Below are positions 44,774 to 53,746 of a stretch of 64,000 nt of DNA, in pieces; the first letter of the stretch is position 1, and each line of letters opens with the position of its first letter. Position numbers and translations under genes: made by a program. The notes below the pieces were generated by a model that was not told the DNA's origin, searched no databases, and saw only the letters and a list, made by a program, of their open reading frames with translations. The stretch is from JAWKIW01 sp041394145 (GTDB taxonomy: Bacteria; Actinomycetota; Acidimicrobiia; Acidimicrobiales; Acidimicrobilacustridaceae): contig JAWKIW010000001.1 of assembly GCA_041394145.1 (NCBI GenBank), positions 549,870 through 613,869 on the forward strand, read 5' to 3'.

Positions 44774-44786
44774 CGGCTGTGCGACG

Positions 44787-45800
<1,014 letters not shown>

Positions 45801-45979
45801 CGCCGCACCCTCCTCGTCGTGGTCGGTCCGCATGATGGCGCATCGGCGGCGGCCGTGCCGTGATGCGCACGGCTCATTCCGACGGCACGCCGCGCCTGCC
45901 GGCATGCGCCGAGCCTGCGGCATCCGGCGAGGCTCATCGGCGCGGCGTCGACATCGCTCCGTCGGGCGCCGACCTACCC

Positions 45980-46624
45980 TCAGCGCGGCTCGTCGCCCGG
46001 ATCGGTCGGCACCGCCTTGCGGGCGGTCCCGCAGAACATGTGGGTGGCCACCTGCAGCCCGCCGAGGTCGAACTCCCGCAGGTGCTCGGTCCAGAAGCCG
46101 GCCCGGCGCACGATCGCCGGGATGTCGCGATCGAGGTGGCAGCCACCGGCGATCCGTCGCTGGAGGGGGGTGAGGCGGTGTTGCCACGAGGCGACGCCGG
46201 CCTTCGGCGACAGGCCGTGCTCCAGGAACGACAGCCGGCCGTCGTCGCGCAGCACCCGGTGCGCCTCCCGCAACGCCAGGTGCACGTCGGGGATCGTGCA
46301 CAACGTCCACGTCGACAGCACCGCGTCGACGCACCGGTCCTCGAGGGCCAGGTGCTGCCCGTCCAGCCCGACGAACTCGACGGGCACCGTCGCGGCCTCC
46401 AGGCGCCGGGTGGCCAGGCGCCGGCCCACCGCCGACGGATCGACGGCGAGCACCCGGTCGACCTCGGGCGGGTACAGCGGCAGGTTCGGCCCCGATCCGA
46501 AGCCGATCTCGAGCACGGTGCCGTGCAGGCCCTCCATCGCCGGGCGGCGGACGTCGGCCATCCAGCGGTTCCCGAGGAGGACGTCGATCGCCCGGGGCAG
46601 CACATGGTCCTCGTAGATCCCCAC
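45980..46624 (-). CDS. Class I SAM-dependent methyltransferase
   Basis: Methyltransferase of the UbiE/COQ5-like group, 214 residues. SAM-binding motif I VLEIGFGSGPNLPLYP (about 33-48), acidic motif VLAVDPSA, then FVGLDGQHLALEDRCVDAVLSTWTLCTIPD and a FLEHGLSP motif also seen in METTL7-like thiol/lipid methyltransferases. GTG at 46624 is used because it leads straight into the conserved N-terminus YEDHVLPRAIDVLLGN. The resemblance to METTL7-type proteins is from memory of motifs, so the substrate (thiol or lipid) is uncertain. Confidence 0.85.
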   Translation of the reverse strand: MGIYEDHVLPRAIDVLLGNRWMADVRRPAMEGLHGTVLEIGFGSGPNLPLYPPEVDRVLAVDPSAVGRRLATRRLEAATVPVEFVGLDGQHLALEDRCVDAVLSTWTLCTIPDVHLALREAHRVLRDDGRLSFLEHGLSPKAGVASWQHRLTPLQRRIAGGCHLDRDIPAIVRRAGFWTEHLREFDLGGLQVATHMFCGTARKAVPTDPGDEPR

Positions 46625-46840
46625 GGCGGCATGCTCGCGCGCGGCGCCGCCCGGACCCCAGCGGGCCGACGGGTGAGGAGCGCGGGTGCGCGCGACCGGC
46701 GAGCGCGACCGAGCGCGGCGCCCCGTTCGTCCGCCCGGCGAGCGGGCCGCACCTGGGGCCGCGGGCCGGGCAGGGCGTAGGCTTCTCGGAACCCGTCCGG
46801 GCGGTCCGGACGGCCGTCCGGCCCGGGAGTCCTTCGGCGG

Positions 46841-47569
46841 ATGAACCCCTACGAGGTGCTCGGCGTCACGCCCGCCGCGCCGATCGAGGAGATCGAGGCC
46901 ACCTACCGCCTCCGCCTGCGCGAGTGGCACCCCGACCTCCACCAGGCCGAGGGGCCCGACGCCGTGGCGGCCGCCGAGGCCCGCACCCGCCAGCTCAACG
47001 CCGCCATGGCGCGGATCCGCCAGGAGTTCAAGGAAGGAGGTCCGGGCGCCTGGCGGGCCTACGACGCGCCACACGCGCCGGGTGCCTCGGCCGGCGCGTC
47101 CGACGCCCACGGTCGCGGCTGGTGGGACACCGACTACGTCCGCTGGTACGGCTACGACCGCACCGGACCCTTCGCCGCCGGCGAACGCCCGGGCGCCGAC
47201 GCCGGCGGCCGGGCGTGGGCGCCGCCCGGGCCGAACGAGGACTGGTTCGACGCGTCGGCGAGCGACGAGCCCGTCCCGTGCCCCTACTGCGGCGACGCCT
47301 TCGACGAGCTCGACGACTTCAACCGCCACCTCGCCACGGCCCACCAGCTGCGCACCACCGTGTACCGGAGGTCCCGCGGCGTCGGCGCCGGCCTGCTCGA
47401 CGCCCTCGGCACGCTGCGGTTCCTCCCGCTGTGGCTGGTGGTCCCCTTCGCCGTCCTGCTGACGTTCCTGACGCCCTTCTGGTCGTGGTCGGTGGTGTGG
47501 GGCGTCGTCGCCCTCATCATGTGGGCGCAGACCTCGCGCCGCTTCAAGCGCGACCGCTACTCGGTCTGA
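46841..47569 (+). CDS. J-domain protein with C2H2-like zinc finger and two C-terminal membrane helices
   Basis: N-terminal J-domain: PYEVLGVTPAAPIEEIEATYRLRLREWHPDLH with the HPD signature at about 30-32, which recruits Hsp70 (DnaK). A Gly/Ala/Trp-rich linker follows, then a C2H2-type motif CPYCGDAFDELDDFNRHLATAH (about 147-168; C-x2-C-x12-H-x4-H). Two hydrophobic segments (FLPLWLVVPFAVLLTFLTPFW, SVVWGVVALIMWA) follow near the C-terminus. The architecture suggests a membrane-attached co-chaperone. TAGGCT at 46777 could be its -10 box. Domain identities are clear; the combination I do not recognise. Confidence 0.8.
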   Translation: MNPYEVLGVTPAAPIEEIEATYRLRLREWHPDLHQAEGPDAVAAAEARTRQLNAAMARIRQEFKEGGPGAWRAYDAPHAPGASAGASDAHGRGWWDTDYVRWYGYDRTGPFAAGERPGADAGGRAWAPPGPNEDWFDASASDEPVPCPYCGDAFDELDDFNRHLATAHQLRTTVYRRSRGVGAGLLDALGTLRFLPLWLVVPFAVLLTFLTPFWSWSVVWGVVALIMWAQTSRRFKRDRYSV

Positions 47570-47593
47570 GCGCCGGGTCGGCGACCGCGCCGC

Positions 47594-48811
47594 TCACCCC
47601 GAGGTCAGCAACAGGCACCCGCCCAGCGGGCCGCCGCCGGCGCCCACCACCGCCACCTCCGGTGCCCGCCCTCCGGGGCGCTCGACCTGACGGGCGGCAC
47701 CCCGGCCCCACAGCTGCGTGCACGCCTCGTGCAAGAAGCCGTAGCCGTGCAGCCGGCCGGCCGACAGCTGGCCGCCGTGGGTGTTGAGCGGGATGCGGCC
47801 GTCGCGGGCGATGGCGGACCCACCGTCGATGAAGGCTCCGCCCTCTCCCTTGCCGCAGAACCCGAGCGCCTCGAGCCAGCACAACGTGATGAAGCTGAAC
47901 CCGTCGTAGAGCTCGGCGACGTCGACGTCGTCGGGCGTCAGGTCGGTGCGCTCCCACAGCATGGTCGCGGCGTCGCGCAGCGCCATGGTGGTGAGGTCGT
48001 CGAACTGGTCCCACGAGGGACGGCCTCGCAGGGCCGACCCCACCGCCTCCACCCGGGCGGCGGGGTGGTCGATGGCGGCGGCGTGCTCGGCGCGCGACAC
48101 GATCACCGCGGTCGAGCCGTCGGCGGGGACGTCGCAGTCGTAGAGGCACAGCGGCGTGGAGATCATCCGGACGTTCAGGTAGTCGTCGAGCGACATCGGG
48201 TCGCGGTAGATCGCTTTGGGGTTGACCTCGGCGTTGCGGCGGGCGTTGAGGGCGATCCACGCCAGCTGCTCGCGGGTCGTGCCGAACTCGTGGAAGTGGC
48301 GCTGGGCCATCATCCCGATCCAGTTGGCGGCCGACGGCGCCCCGAACGGCAGCGTCCACTGCATGAAGCTGTTCGCGCGGTAGGCGCCACCGCCGCCCGC
48401 GCCCATCGTCACCGAGGCCCGACCCTTGTCACCCTGGGCGCTGGCCTCCCACACCGTGCGGAAGCACAGGACGTGATCGCACAGGCCCGCCGCCACGGCG
48501 CACACGGCGTTGATCACCGAGCCCAGCTGGCCCGGCGACTCCAGGCCGCCGGCGAACCAGTCGAGCTCGAGCCGCAGCGCGTCCTGGATCTCGGTGACGC
48601 CGACGCCGCTGAAGCCGGGGGGGATGTCCTGGTTGCCGGGGTACGTGGCGACCCCGTCGATGTCCTCGGGGGTGAGGCCGGCGTCGGCGATCGCCGCCAG
48701 CGCAGCCTCCACGGTGAGGTCCAGTGGGTCGCGGTAGATCCGTCGACCGACCTGGGACTGGCCGACGCCGGAGATGATGGCCCGGTCCTCGAGCCGGGTC
48801 GTGGCCTTCAT
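47594..48811 (-). CDS. Thiolase-like acyl-CoA lyase/aldolase, partner of the DUF35 protein
   Basis: Thiolase-fold protein of 405 residues. In place of the usual C-terminal GGaxALGHPxG it has NTHGGQLSAGRLHGYGFLHEA, the pattern of lipid-transfer-protein-like enzymes such as Ltp2-type retro-aldolases. YDGFSFITLCWLEALGF precedes it. Its start overlaps the stop of the DUF35 gene upstream by 4 nt, and known Ltp2-type aldolases act in complex with a DUF35 protein to cut side chains in steroid degradation. That makes aldol cleavage more likely than Claisen-type thiolysis here (inference). A Cys in INAVCAVAAG near residue 110 keeps thiolysis open. Confidence 0.85.
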   Translation of the reverse strand: MKATTRLEDRAIISGVGQSQVGRRIYRDPLDLTVEAALAAIADAGLTPEDIDGVATYPGNQDIPPGFSGVGVTEIQDALRLELDWFAGGLESPGQLGSVINAVCAVAAGLCDHVLCFRTVWEASAQGDKGRASVTMGAGGGGAYRANSFMQWTLPFGAPSAANWIGMMAQRHFHEFGTTREQLAWIALNARRNAEVNPKAIYRDPMSLDDYLNVRMISTPLCLYDCDVPADGSTAVIVSRAEHAAAIDHPAARVEAVGSALRGRPSWDQFDDLTTMALRDAATMLWERTDLTPDDVDVAELYDGFSFITLCWLEALGFCGKGEGGAFIDGGSAIARDGRIPLNTHGGQLSAGRLHGYGFLHEACTQLWGRGAARQVERPGGRAPEVAVVGAGGGPLGGCLLLTSG

Positions 48812-49272
48812 CGGGCGCCTCCCCCGGGCGTGGCCGGCGCGTCGGGGTCGGGCTCGAACATCGGCAGCCAGACCTCGTAGCCGTCGTCGTCGTAGTGGTC
48901 GAAGGCGACGCGCACCGGCATCCCGATGCGGACGTCGCCGGGGTCGCAGCCCACGATGTTGGTCGTGAGCCGCAGACCCGCCTGCTCGGGCAGCTCGACG
49001 ATGGCGATGACGTAGGGCGGGTCCATCGTGGGGATCCACGGCTGCTCGTTCACCGTGAAGGTGTGCACGACCGCCCGCCCGCTGACCGCCGCGGGGGCGA
49101 CGTCGCGCGCCCGGCACGCCGGACACACCGGCGACGGCGGGTGGATCCAGGTGCCGCACGCGCCGCACCGCAGGAACCGCAGCTCGCCCTCGGCCCCACC
49201 CCGCCAGAAGTGCTCGTTCTCCGGGGTGACCCGGGGCAGCACCCGGAACGGCTTGGCCGTCTGGTCGCTCAC
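48808..49272 (-). CDS. DUF35 OB-fold / zinc-ribbon protein (acyl-CoA-associated)
   Basis: Zn-ribbon CGACGTWIHPPSPVCPAC (CxxC-x12-CxxC, about 36-53) followed by an OB-fold (SGRAVVHTFTVNEQPW ... YVIAIVELPEQAGLRLTTNIVGC). DUF35/ChsH2-type proteins bind acyl-CoA and partner MaoC hydratases or thiolase-like aldolases. It is translated just ahead of, and overlapping (ATGA), the thiolase-like gene. Operator site 5, a perfect palindrome, lies 38 nt upstream. It has 154 residues. Confidence 0.92.
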   Translation of the reverse strand: MSDQTAKPFRVLPRVTPENEHFWRGGAEGELRFLRCGACGTWIHPPSPVCPACRARDVAPAAVSGRAVVHTFTVNEQPWIPTMDPPYVIAIVELPEQAGLRLTTNIVGCDPGDVRIGMPVRVAFDHYDDDGYEVWLPMFEPDPDAPATPGGGAR

Positions 49273-49310
49273 CGTCGCTCCCTCCCGGACGCCGCCGCGG
49301 GCGGCCCCCT

Positions 49311-49330
49311 ACCTGACATCAGCGTCAGGT
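49311..49330. promoter_or_regulatory. Operator site 5 (TGAC-N6-GTCA palindrome)
   Basis: Perfect arms ACCTGAC/GTCAGGT around ATCAGC. It lies upstream of the DUF35/thiolase pair (minus). The phosphodiesterase at 49367 starts 36 nt away on the other side. Confidence 0.8.
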
Positions 49331-49366
49331 GGAGTTCCTAGCACTCCCGGCGGGCATGCTGGTCCG

Positions 49367-49876
49367 ATGACCGCTTCACCCCCTCCGCGGCGCGTCGCCG
49401 TGCTCGCCGACACGCACCTACGGCCCGGCGGGCGTCCCCTGCCCGAGCCGGTGTGGGCGCAGGTGCGGGCGGCCGACGTCGTGCTGCACGCCGGCGACGT
49501 CGTGTGCGGCGAGCTGCTCGACGAGCTGGCGTCGGTGACCACGGTGCACGCCGTGCTCGGCAACAACGACGTCGGCCTGGAACGCCGGCTGCCCGACCGG
49601 TTGGAGCTGGTGCTCGGCGGCGTGCGCATCGCCATGGTCCACGACTCGGGTGCCCGTCGGGGGCGGCCCGATCGCCTGCGGCGGTGGTTCCCCCGTGCCG
49701 GTCTGGTGGTGTTCGGCCACAGCCACGAGCCCGTGGACGAGGTCGGCGTCGACGGGCAGCGGCTGTTCAACCCGGGGTCGCCGACGCAGCGCCGGCGCCA
49801 GCCCCGATGCACGATGGGCGTGCTCGAGCTGGCCGAGGGAGCCGTGCGGGCAGCGAGGATCCTGCCGATCCCGTGA
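49367..49876 (+). CDS. Metallophosphoesterase, YfcE/MJ0936 family
   Basis: Small calcineurin-like phosphodiesterase, 169 residues. Metal-binding motifs in order: LADTHL (about 12-17), HAGDVV (40-45), LGNND (about 64-68), MVHDSG and VFGHSHEP (about 115-122). These enzymes cleave phosphodiesters, but the natural substrate is unclear. CATGCT ends 6 nt before the ATG, a possible -10 box for a leaderless message. It is placed back to back with the DUF35 gene. Confidence 0.9.
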   Translation: MTASPPPRRVAVLADTHLRPGGRPLPEPVWAQVRAADVVLHAGDVVCGELLDELASVTTVHAVLGNNDVGLERRLPDRLELVLGGVRIAMVHDSGARRGRPDRLRRWFPRAGLVVFGHSHEPVDEVGVDGQRLFNPGSPTQRRRQPRCTMGVLELAEGAVRAARILPIP

Positions 49877-49894
49877 CGAGCCGGGCTCGCCGGC

Positions 49895-50269
49895 TCAGCC
49901 CTCCTCGTCGAGGTCCTCGTCGAGCTCCTCGCCCTCGAGCGCGCGTCGGCCACGGTCGTGGCCGTCCCGGGCGAAGGGGATCGCCTCGACCGCGGCCAGG
50001 ATCCCGAAGCCCGGCTCGGTGAGCACGACGGCGGCGGCGATCTCGTCCCAGGTTGCTCCGACCTCGGTGGCGAGCTGCGCGTGGCGGCGGATCCCCCGAC
50101 CGTTGCGGGCCAGGACCATCACGACCATCCGGACGAGCTCGTGGGTCTTGCGGTCGAGCGCCTGCAGCGATTCGATCTGGGCGAGCCAGGCCCGCTGCGC
50201 GTCGAGCAGCGCGGGGAACACCTCGTGCAGCGGCTCCTCGTACGAGAAGCTCCACTCCTGCTGGCTCAC
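49895..50269 (-). CDS. Carboxymuconolactone decarboxylase-like (AhpD-fold) protein without the usual cysteines
   Basis: The 124-residue protein shows the AhpD/CMD pattern LDRKTHELVRMVVMVLARNGRGIRRHAQLATEVGATWDEIAAAVVL, but where AhpD-type disulfide reductases have CxxC it has RNGRGIRRH. The catalytic peroxidase-type Cys pair is therefore absent, so it is either a decarboxylase-like or non-redox member. Strongly acidic C-terminus (EGEELDEDLDEEG). GTG at 50269 is used. It converges with the phosphodiesterase. Confidence 0.75.
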   Translation of the reverse strand: MSQQEWSFSYEEPLHEVFPALLDAQRAWLAQIESLQALDRKTHELVRMVVMVLARNGRGIRRHAQLATEVGATWDEIAAAVVLTEPGFGILAAVEAIPFARDGHDRGRRALEGEELDEDLDEEG

Positions 50270-50371
50270 GATCCCTCCCGTCCCGAAGGCGACGGCGGCC
50301 TCGACCGCGGCCTGCACCCTAGTGCCGCACCACCACGCCGACCGACGGTGGCCGACGCACCGGCCGACCAT

Positions 50372-50426
50372 CCGACGATCGCCGACCCGTCGACCGGGAC
50401 GACCGACGATCGCCGACCCGTCGACC
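50372..50426. repeat. 24-bp direct repeat upstream of the coiled-coil gene
   Basis: The same 24 nt (CCGACGATCGCCGACCCGTC plus GACC) occur at 50372-50395 and 50403-50426, a 31-bp period, followed by TACGCT (50440-50445), a likely -10 box for the gene at 50475. The repeat could hold paired activator sites. Confidence 0.7.
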
Positions 50427-50474
50427 CGGGGTCCGCCACTACGCTCTGGCGGCGAGCAGCCCGGGGGGTGGGTG

Positions 50475-51032
50475 ATGGAGCTGGTGCCCGAATCCGAGTC
50501 CGAGTCGGTGTCGGAGGCCGGGGCGCAGGTGCGGCCGCTGCGGTCGGCGACGAGGTCGACGGCGCCCGAGCCGACGACCGAGGCCGCCACCCGGTCGCCG
50601 CTGCACCCGGCGTCGGTCCTGCGCTGGACCGTGGTGCTGGCCCAGGAGGTGGCGATGGTGCCGTGGACCATCCGGCAGACCCGCCGCTCCCTGGTGGAGC
50701 TGCCGACCCGCCTCGACCGCCTCACCGACGCCTTGGAGGACACCATGGCGGGTCTGAACGCCACCCTCCCGCGCCTCAACGACGTCATGAGCGAGGTCAC
50801 CGAGGGTGTGGGCAGCGTCGAGGAGGCGGTGCACGAGCTCAACGGCGAGCTCGGCAAGACGGTGTTCGCCCTCGACCGCCTCCTGCCCGAGCTGTCCGGG
50901 ATGATCAGCGCGATGGACCTGCGCATGTCCCACATGGACGAGACGGTGTCGGAGATGGGCGCCATGGCCCGGGGCGTCCTCGGCGCCATCCCGGGCGTGC
51001 GACGCTCCGTGCGCCGGCCCGCCCCCGGCTGA
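50475..51032 (+). CDS. Coiled-coil / membrane-peripheral protein of unknown function
   Basis: Not recognised. The 185-residue protein starts acidic (ESESESVSEAG), has a short hydrophobic-aromatic region VLRWTVVLAQEVAMVPWTIRQT (about 49-70) and then a long amphipathic helix region rich in heptads (LPTRLDRLTDALEDTMAGLNATLPRLNDVMSEVTEGVGSVEEAVHELNGELG), ending in a basic tail. This resembles phasin-like or DUF948-type coiled-coil proteins. A role on lipid or storage granules would fit the WS/DGAT gene, but nothing here shows it. Confidence 0.65.
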   Translation: MELVPESESESVSEAGAQVRPLRSATRSTAPEPTTEAATRSPLHPASVLRWTVVLAQEVAMVPWTIRQTRRSLVELPTRLDRLTDALEDTMAGLNATLPRLNDVMSEVTEGVGSVEEAVHELNGELGKTVFALDRLLPELSGMISAMDLRMSHMDETVSEMGAMARGVLGAIPGVRRSVRRPAPG

Positions 51033-51123
51033 CCCGCCCGCGGCGGAGGCGACCGTCGGCCGACGCTGCGGGCCCGGACCTTCGTCCCTTCCCCAACCGT
51101 GCCGGTGGGCGCACCATGGGGCC

Positions 51124-52049
<926 letters not shown>

Positions 52050-52053
<4 letters not shown>

Positions 52054-53645
52054 ACGAGCTCGCCGGCACCGGCACGCTCGTCCGCCTGGCCCTGCATCGC
52101 AGCCGGGTCCTGATCGGGGTGTGGCTGGCCGTGTTCGTCGGGATGGCGGCGCTGTCGTCGTCGGCGACCGTCGACCTGTACCCGACCGCGGCCGATCGGC
52201 TGCAGGCCGCCGACGCGGTGAACCAGTCGTCGGCGCTGGTCGCCTTCTACGGACGCATCTACGACCCCACCTCCATCGGCGCCATCGCCATGATCAAGAT
52301 GGGCGGGATCGGAGCGGTGTTCGTCGCCATGCTCGCCGTGGTGCTGGTGGTGCGCCACACCCGCGCCGACGAGGAGTCAGGCCGGACCGAGCTGCTCGGC
52401 GCGACGGCAACCGGACGCCTCGCGCCGCTGGCCGCCGCCCTCACGGTGGTGGCGCTGACCAGCATGGCGCTGGCCGTGCTGACTGCCGCCGGCCTGGCCG
52501 CGACCGGCCTGCCCGTCGACGGGTCGATCGCCTTCGGCCTGGCCTGGGCCGGCGTCGGGTTGGCGTTCGGCGCGATCGCCGCCGTCATCGTGCAGCTGAC
52601 CCCGAGCGCGCGGACGGCCACCTCGCTGTCGGCCGGCGTCCTCGCCGCGGTCTACCTGGTCCGGGCCGTCGGCGACGCCGCCGACGAGGCCGGTCCCCGC
52701 TGGCTGAGCTGGCTCTCCCCCATCGGATGGGGCCAGCAGTTCCGCCCCTTCGCCGGGAACCGATGGTGGGTCCTGCTGATCACGCTCGGGTTCACGGCCG
52801 TCGTCGGCATCGGTGCGTTCGCCCTCGCCGCCCGCCGCGACCTCGGCACGGGCGCCATCCCGACCCGCCCGGGCCCGGCCACCGCCTCGCCCGGCCTGCG
52901 CAGCTCGCTGGCGCTGGCGTGGCGCCTGCACCGGGTCTCGTTCATCGGTTGGGCCGTCGGCTTCGCCGGGATGGGGGCGCTGCTGGGCAACCTGGCCTCC
53001 AGCGTCGAGAGCTTCATGGGCAGCGAGCAGGCCCGCGACCTGTTCACCAAGCTCGGTGGCGAGACGGCGCTGATGGACGCCTTCCTGGCCGTGGAGCTCA
53101 GCTTCGCCGGGATCGTCGCCGCCGCCTACGGCATCTCGGTGATCGTGCGCCTGGGCACCGAGGAGCACGAGCTGCGGACCGAGCCCGTGCTCGCCACCGC
53201 GGTGAGCCGCATCAGGTGGGCAGGCGGACACATCGCCGTGGCCGTGGGCGGCACCACCGCGCTGCTGGTGCTCGCCGGCGTCAGCGCCGGGCTCGCCCAC
53301 GGCGCCGCGATCGGCGACCTGGGCGAGACGGGCCAGGTGGTCGTCGCCGCCCTCGTGCAGCTGCCGGCGGCGCTGGTGCTGGTGGCGATCGCCATCGCCG
53401 GGTACGGGCTCGGGCCCCGCGCCACCACGGTCGGGTGGATCGCCCTCGCCGCCTTCGTCCTGCTCGCCGAGCTCGGCCCGCTGCTGAACCTCAGCCAGTG
53501 GGTGCTGGACCTGTCCCCCTTCGCCCACGTACCGAAGCTCCCGGGCGGCGCCTTCACGGCCACCCCCGTCGTGGCCCTCTCGCTGGTCGCCGTGGCCATC
53601 GTCGCCGCCGGCCTCGCCCGCTACCGGCACCGCGACATCGTCTGA
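52050..53645 (+). CDS. ABC-2 type exporter permease
   Basis: Membrane subunit of the exporter, 531 residues with two homologous six-helix halves (about 1-270 and 285-531). Each half has the pattern VFVAMLAVVLVVRHTRADEESGRTELLGATATGR / GISVIVRLGTEEHELRTEPVLATAVSR, the repeated EExGRTE-type elbow motif of polyketide-antibiotic-type ABC exporters. GTG start at 52050 is fixed by the 4-nt overlap. The substrate is probably a drug or lipid, unassigned; no TetR regulator is adjacent. Confidence 0.92.
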
Positions 53646-53682
53646 CCTGGCCGATCCCGGGACGGCGACGCCCCACACCGGC

Positions 53683-53732
53683 GTTCCGGTGACGGTTGTG
53701 CGCGCGCAGGACACGTAACCGTCACCGATTCC
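53683..53732 (+). repeat. 50-nt inverted-repeat element, copy E (variant type)
   Basis: GTTCCGGTGACGGTT ... AACCGTCACCGATTCC, with a perfect 11-bp inverted repeat CGGTGACGGTT/AACCGTCACCG. Its first 12 nt equal those of copy D at 39736. It lies between convergent 3' ends of the permease and the double acyl-CoA dehydrogenase. Confidence 0.75.
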
Positions 53733-53746
53733 CCGGGGTGGGGGGG

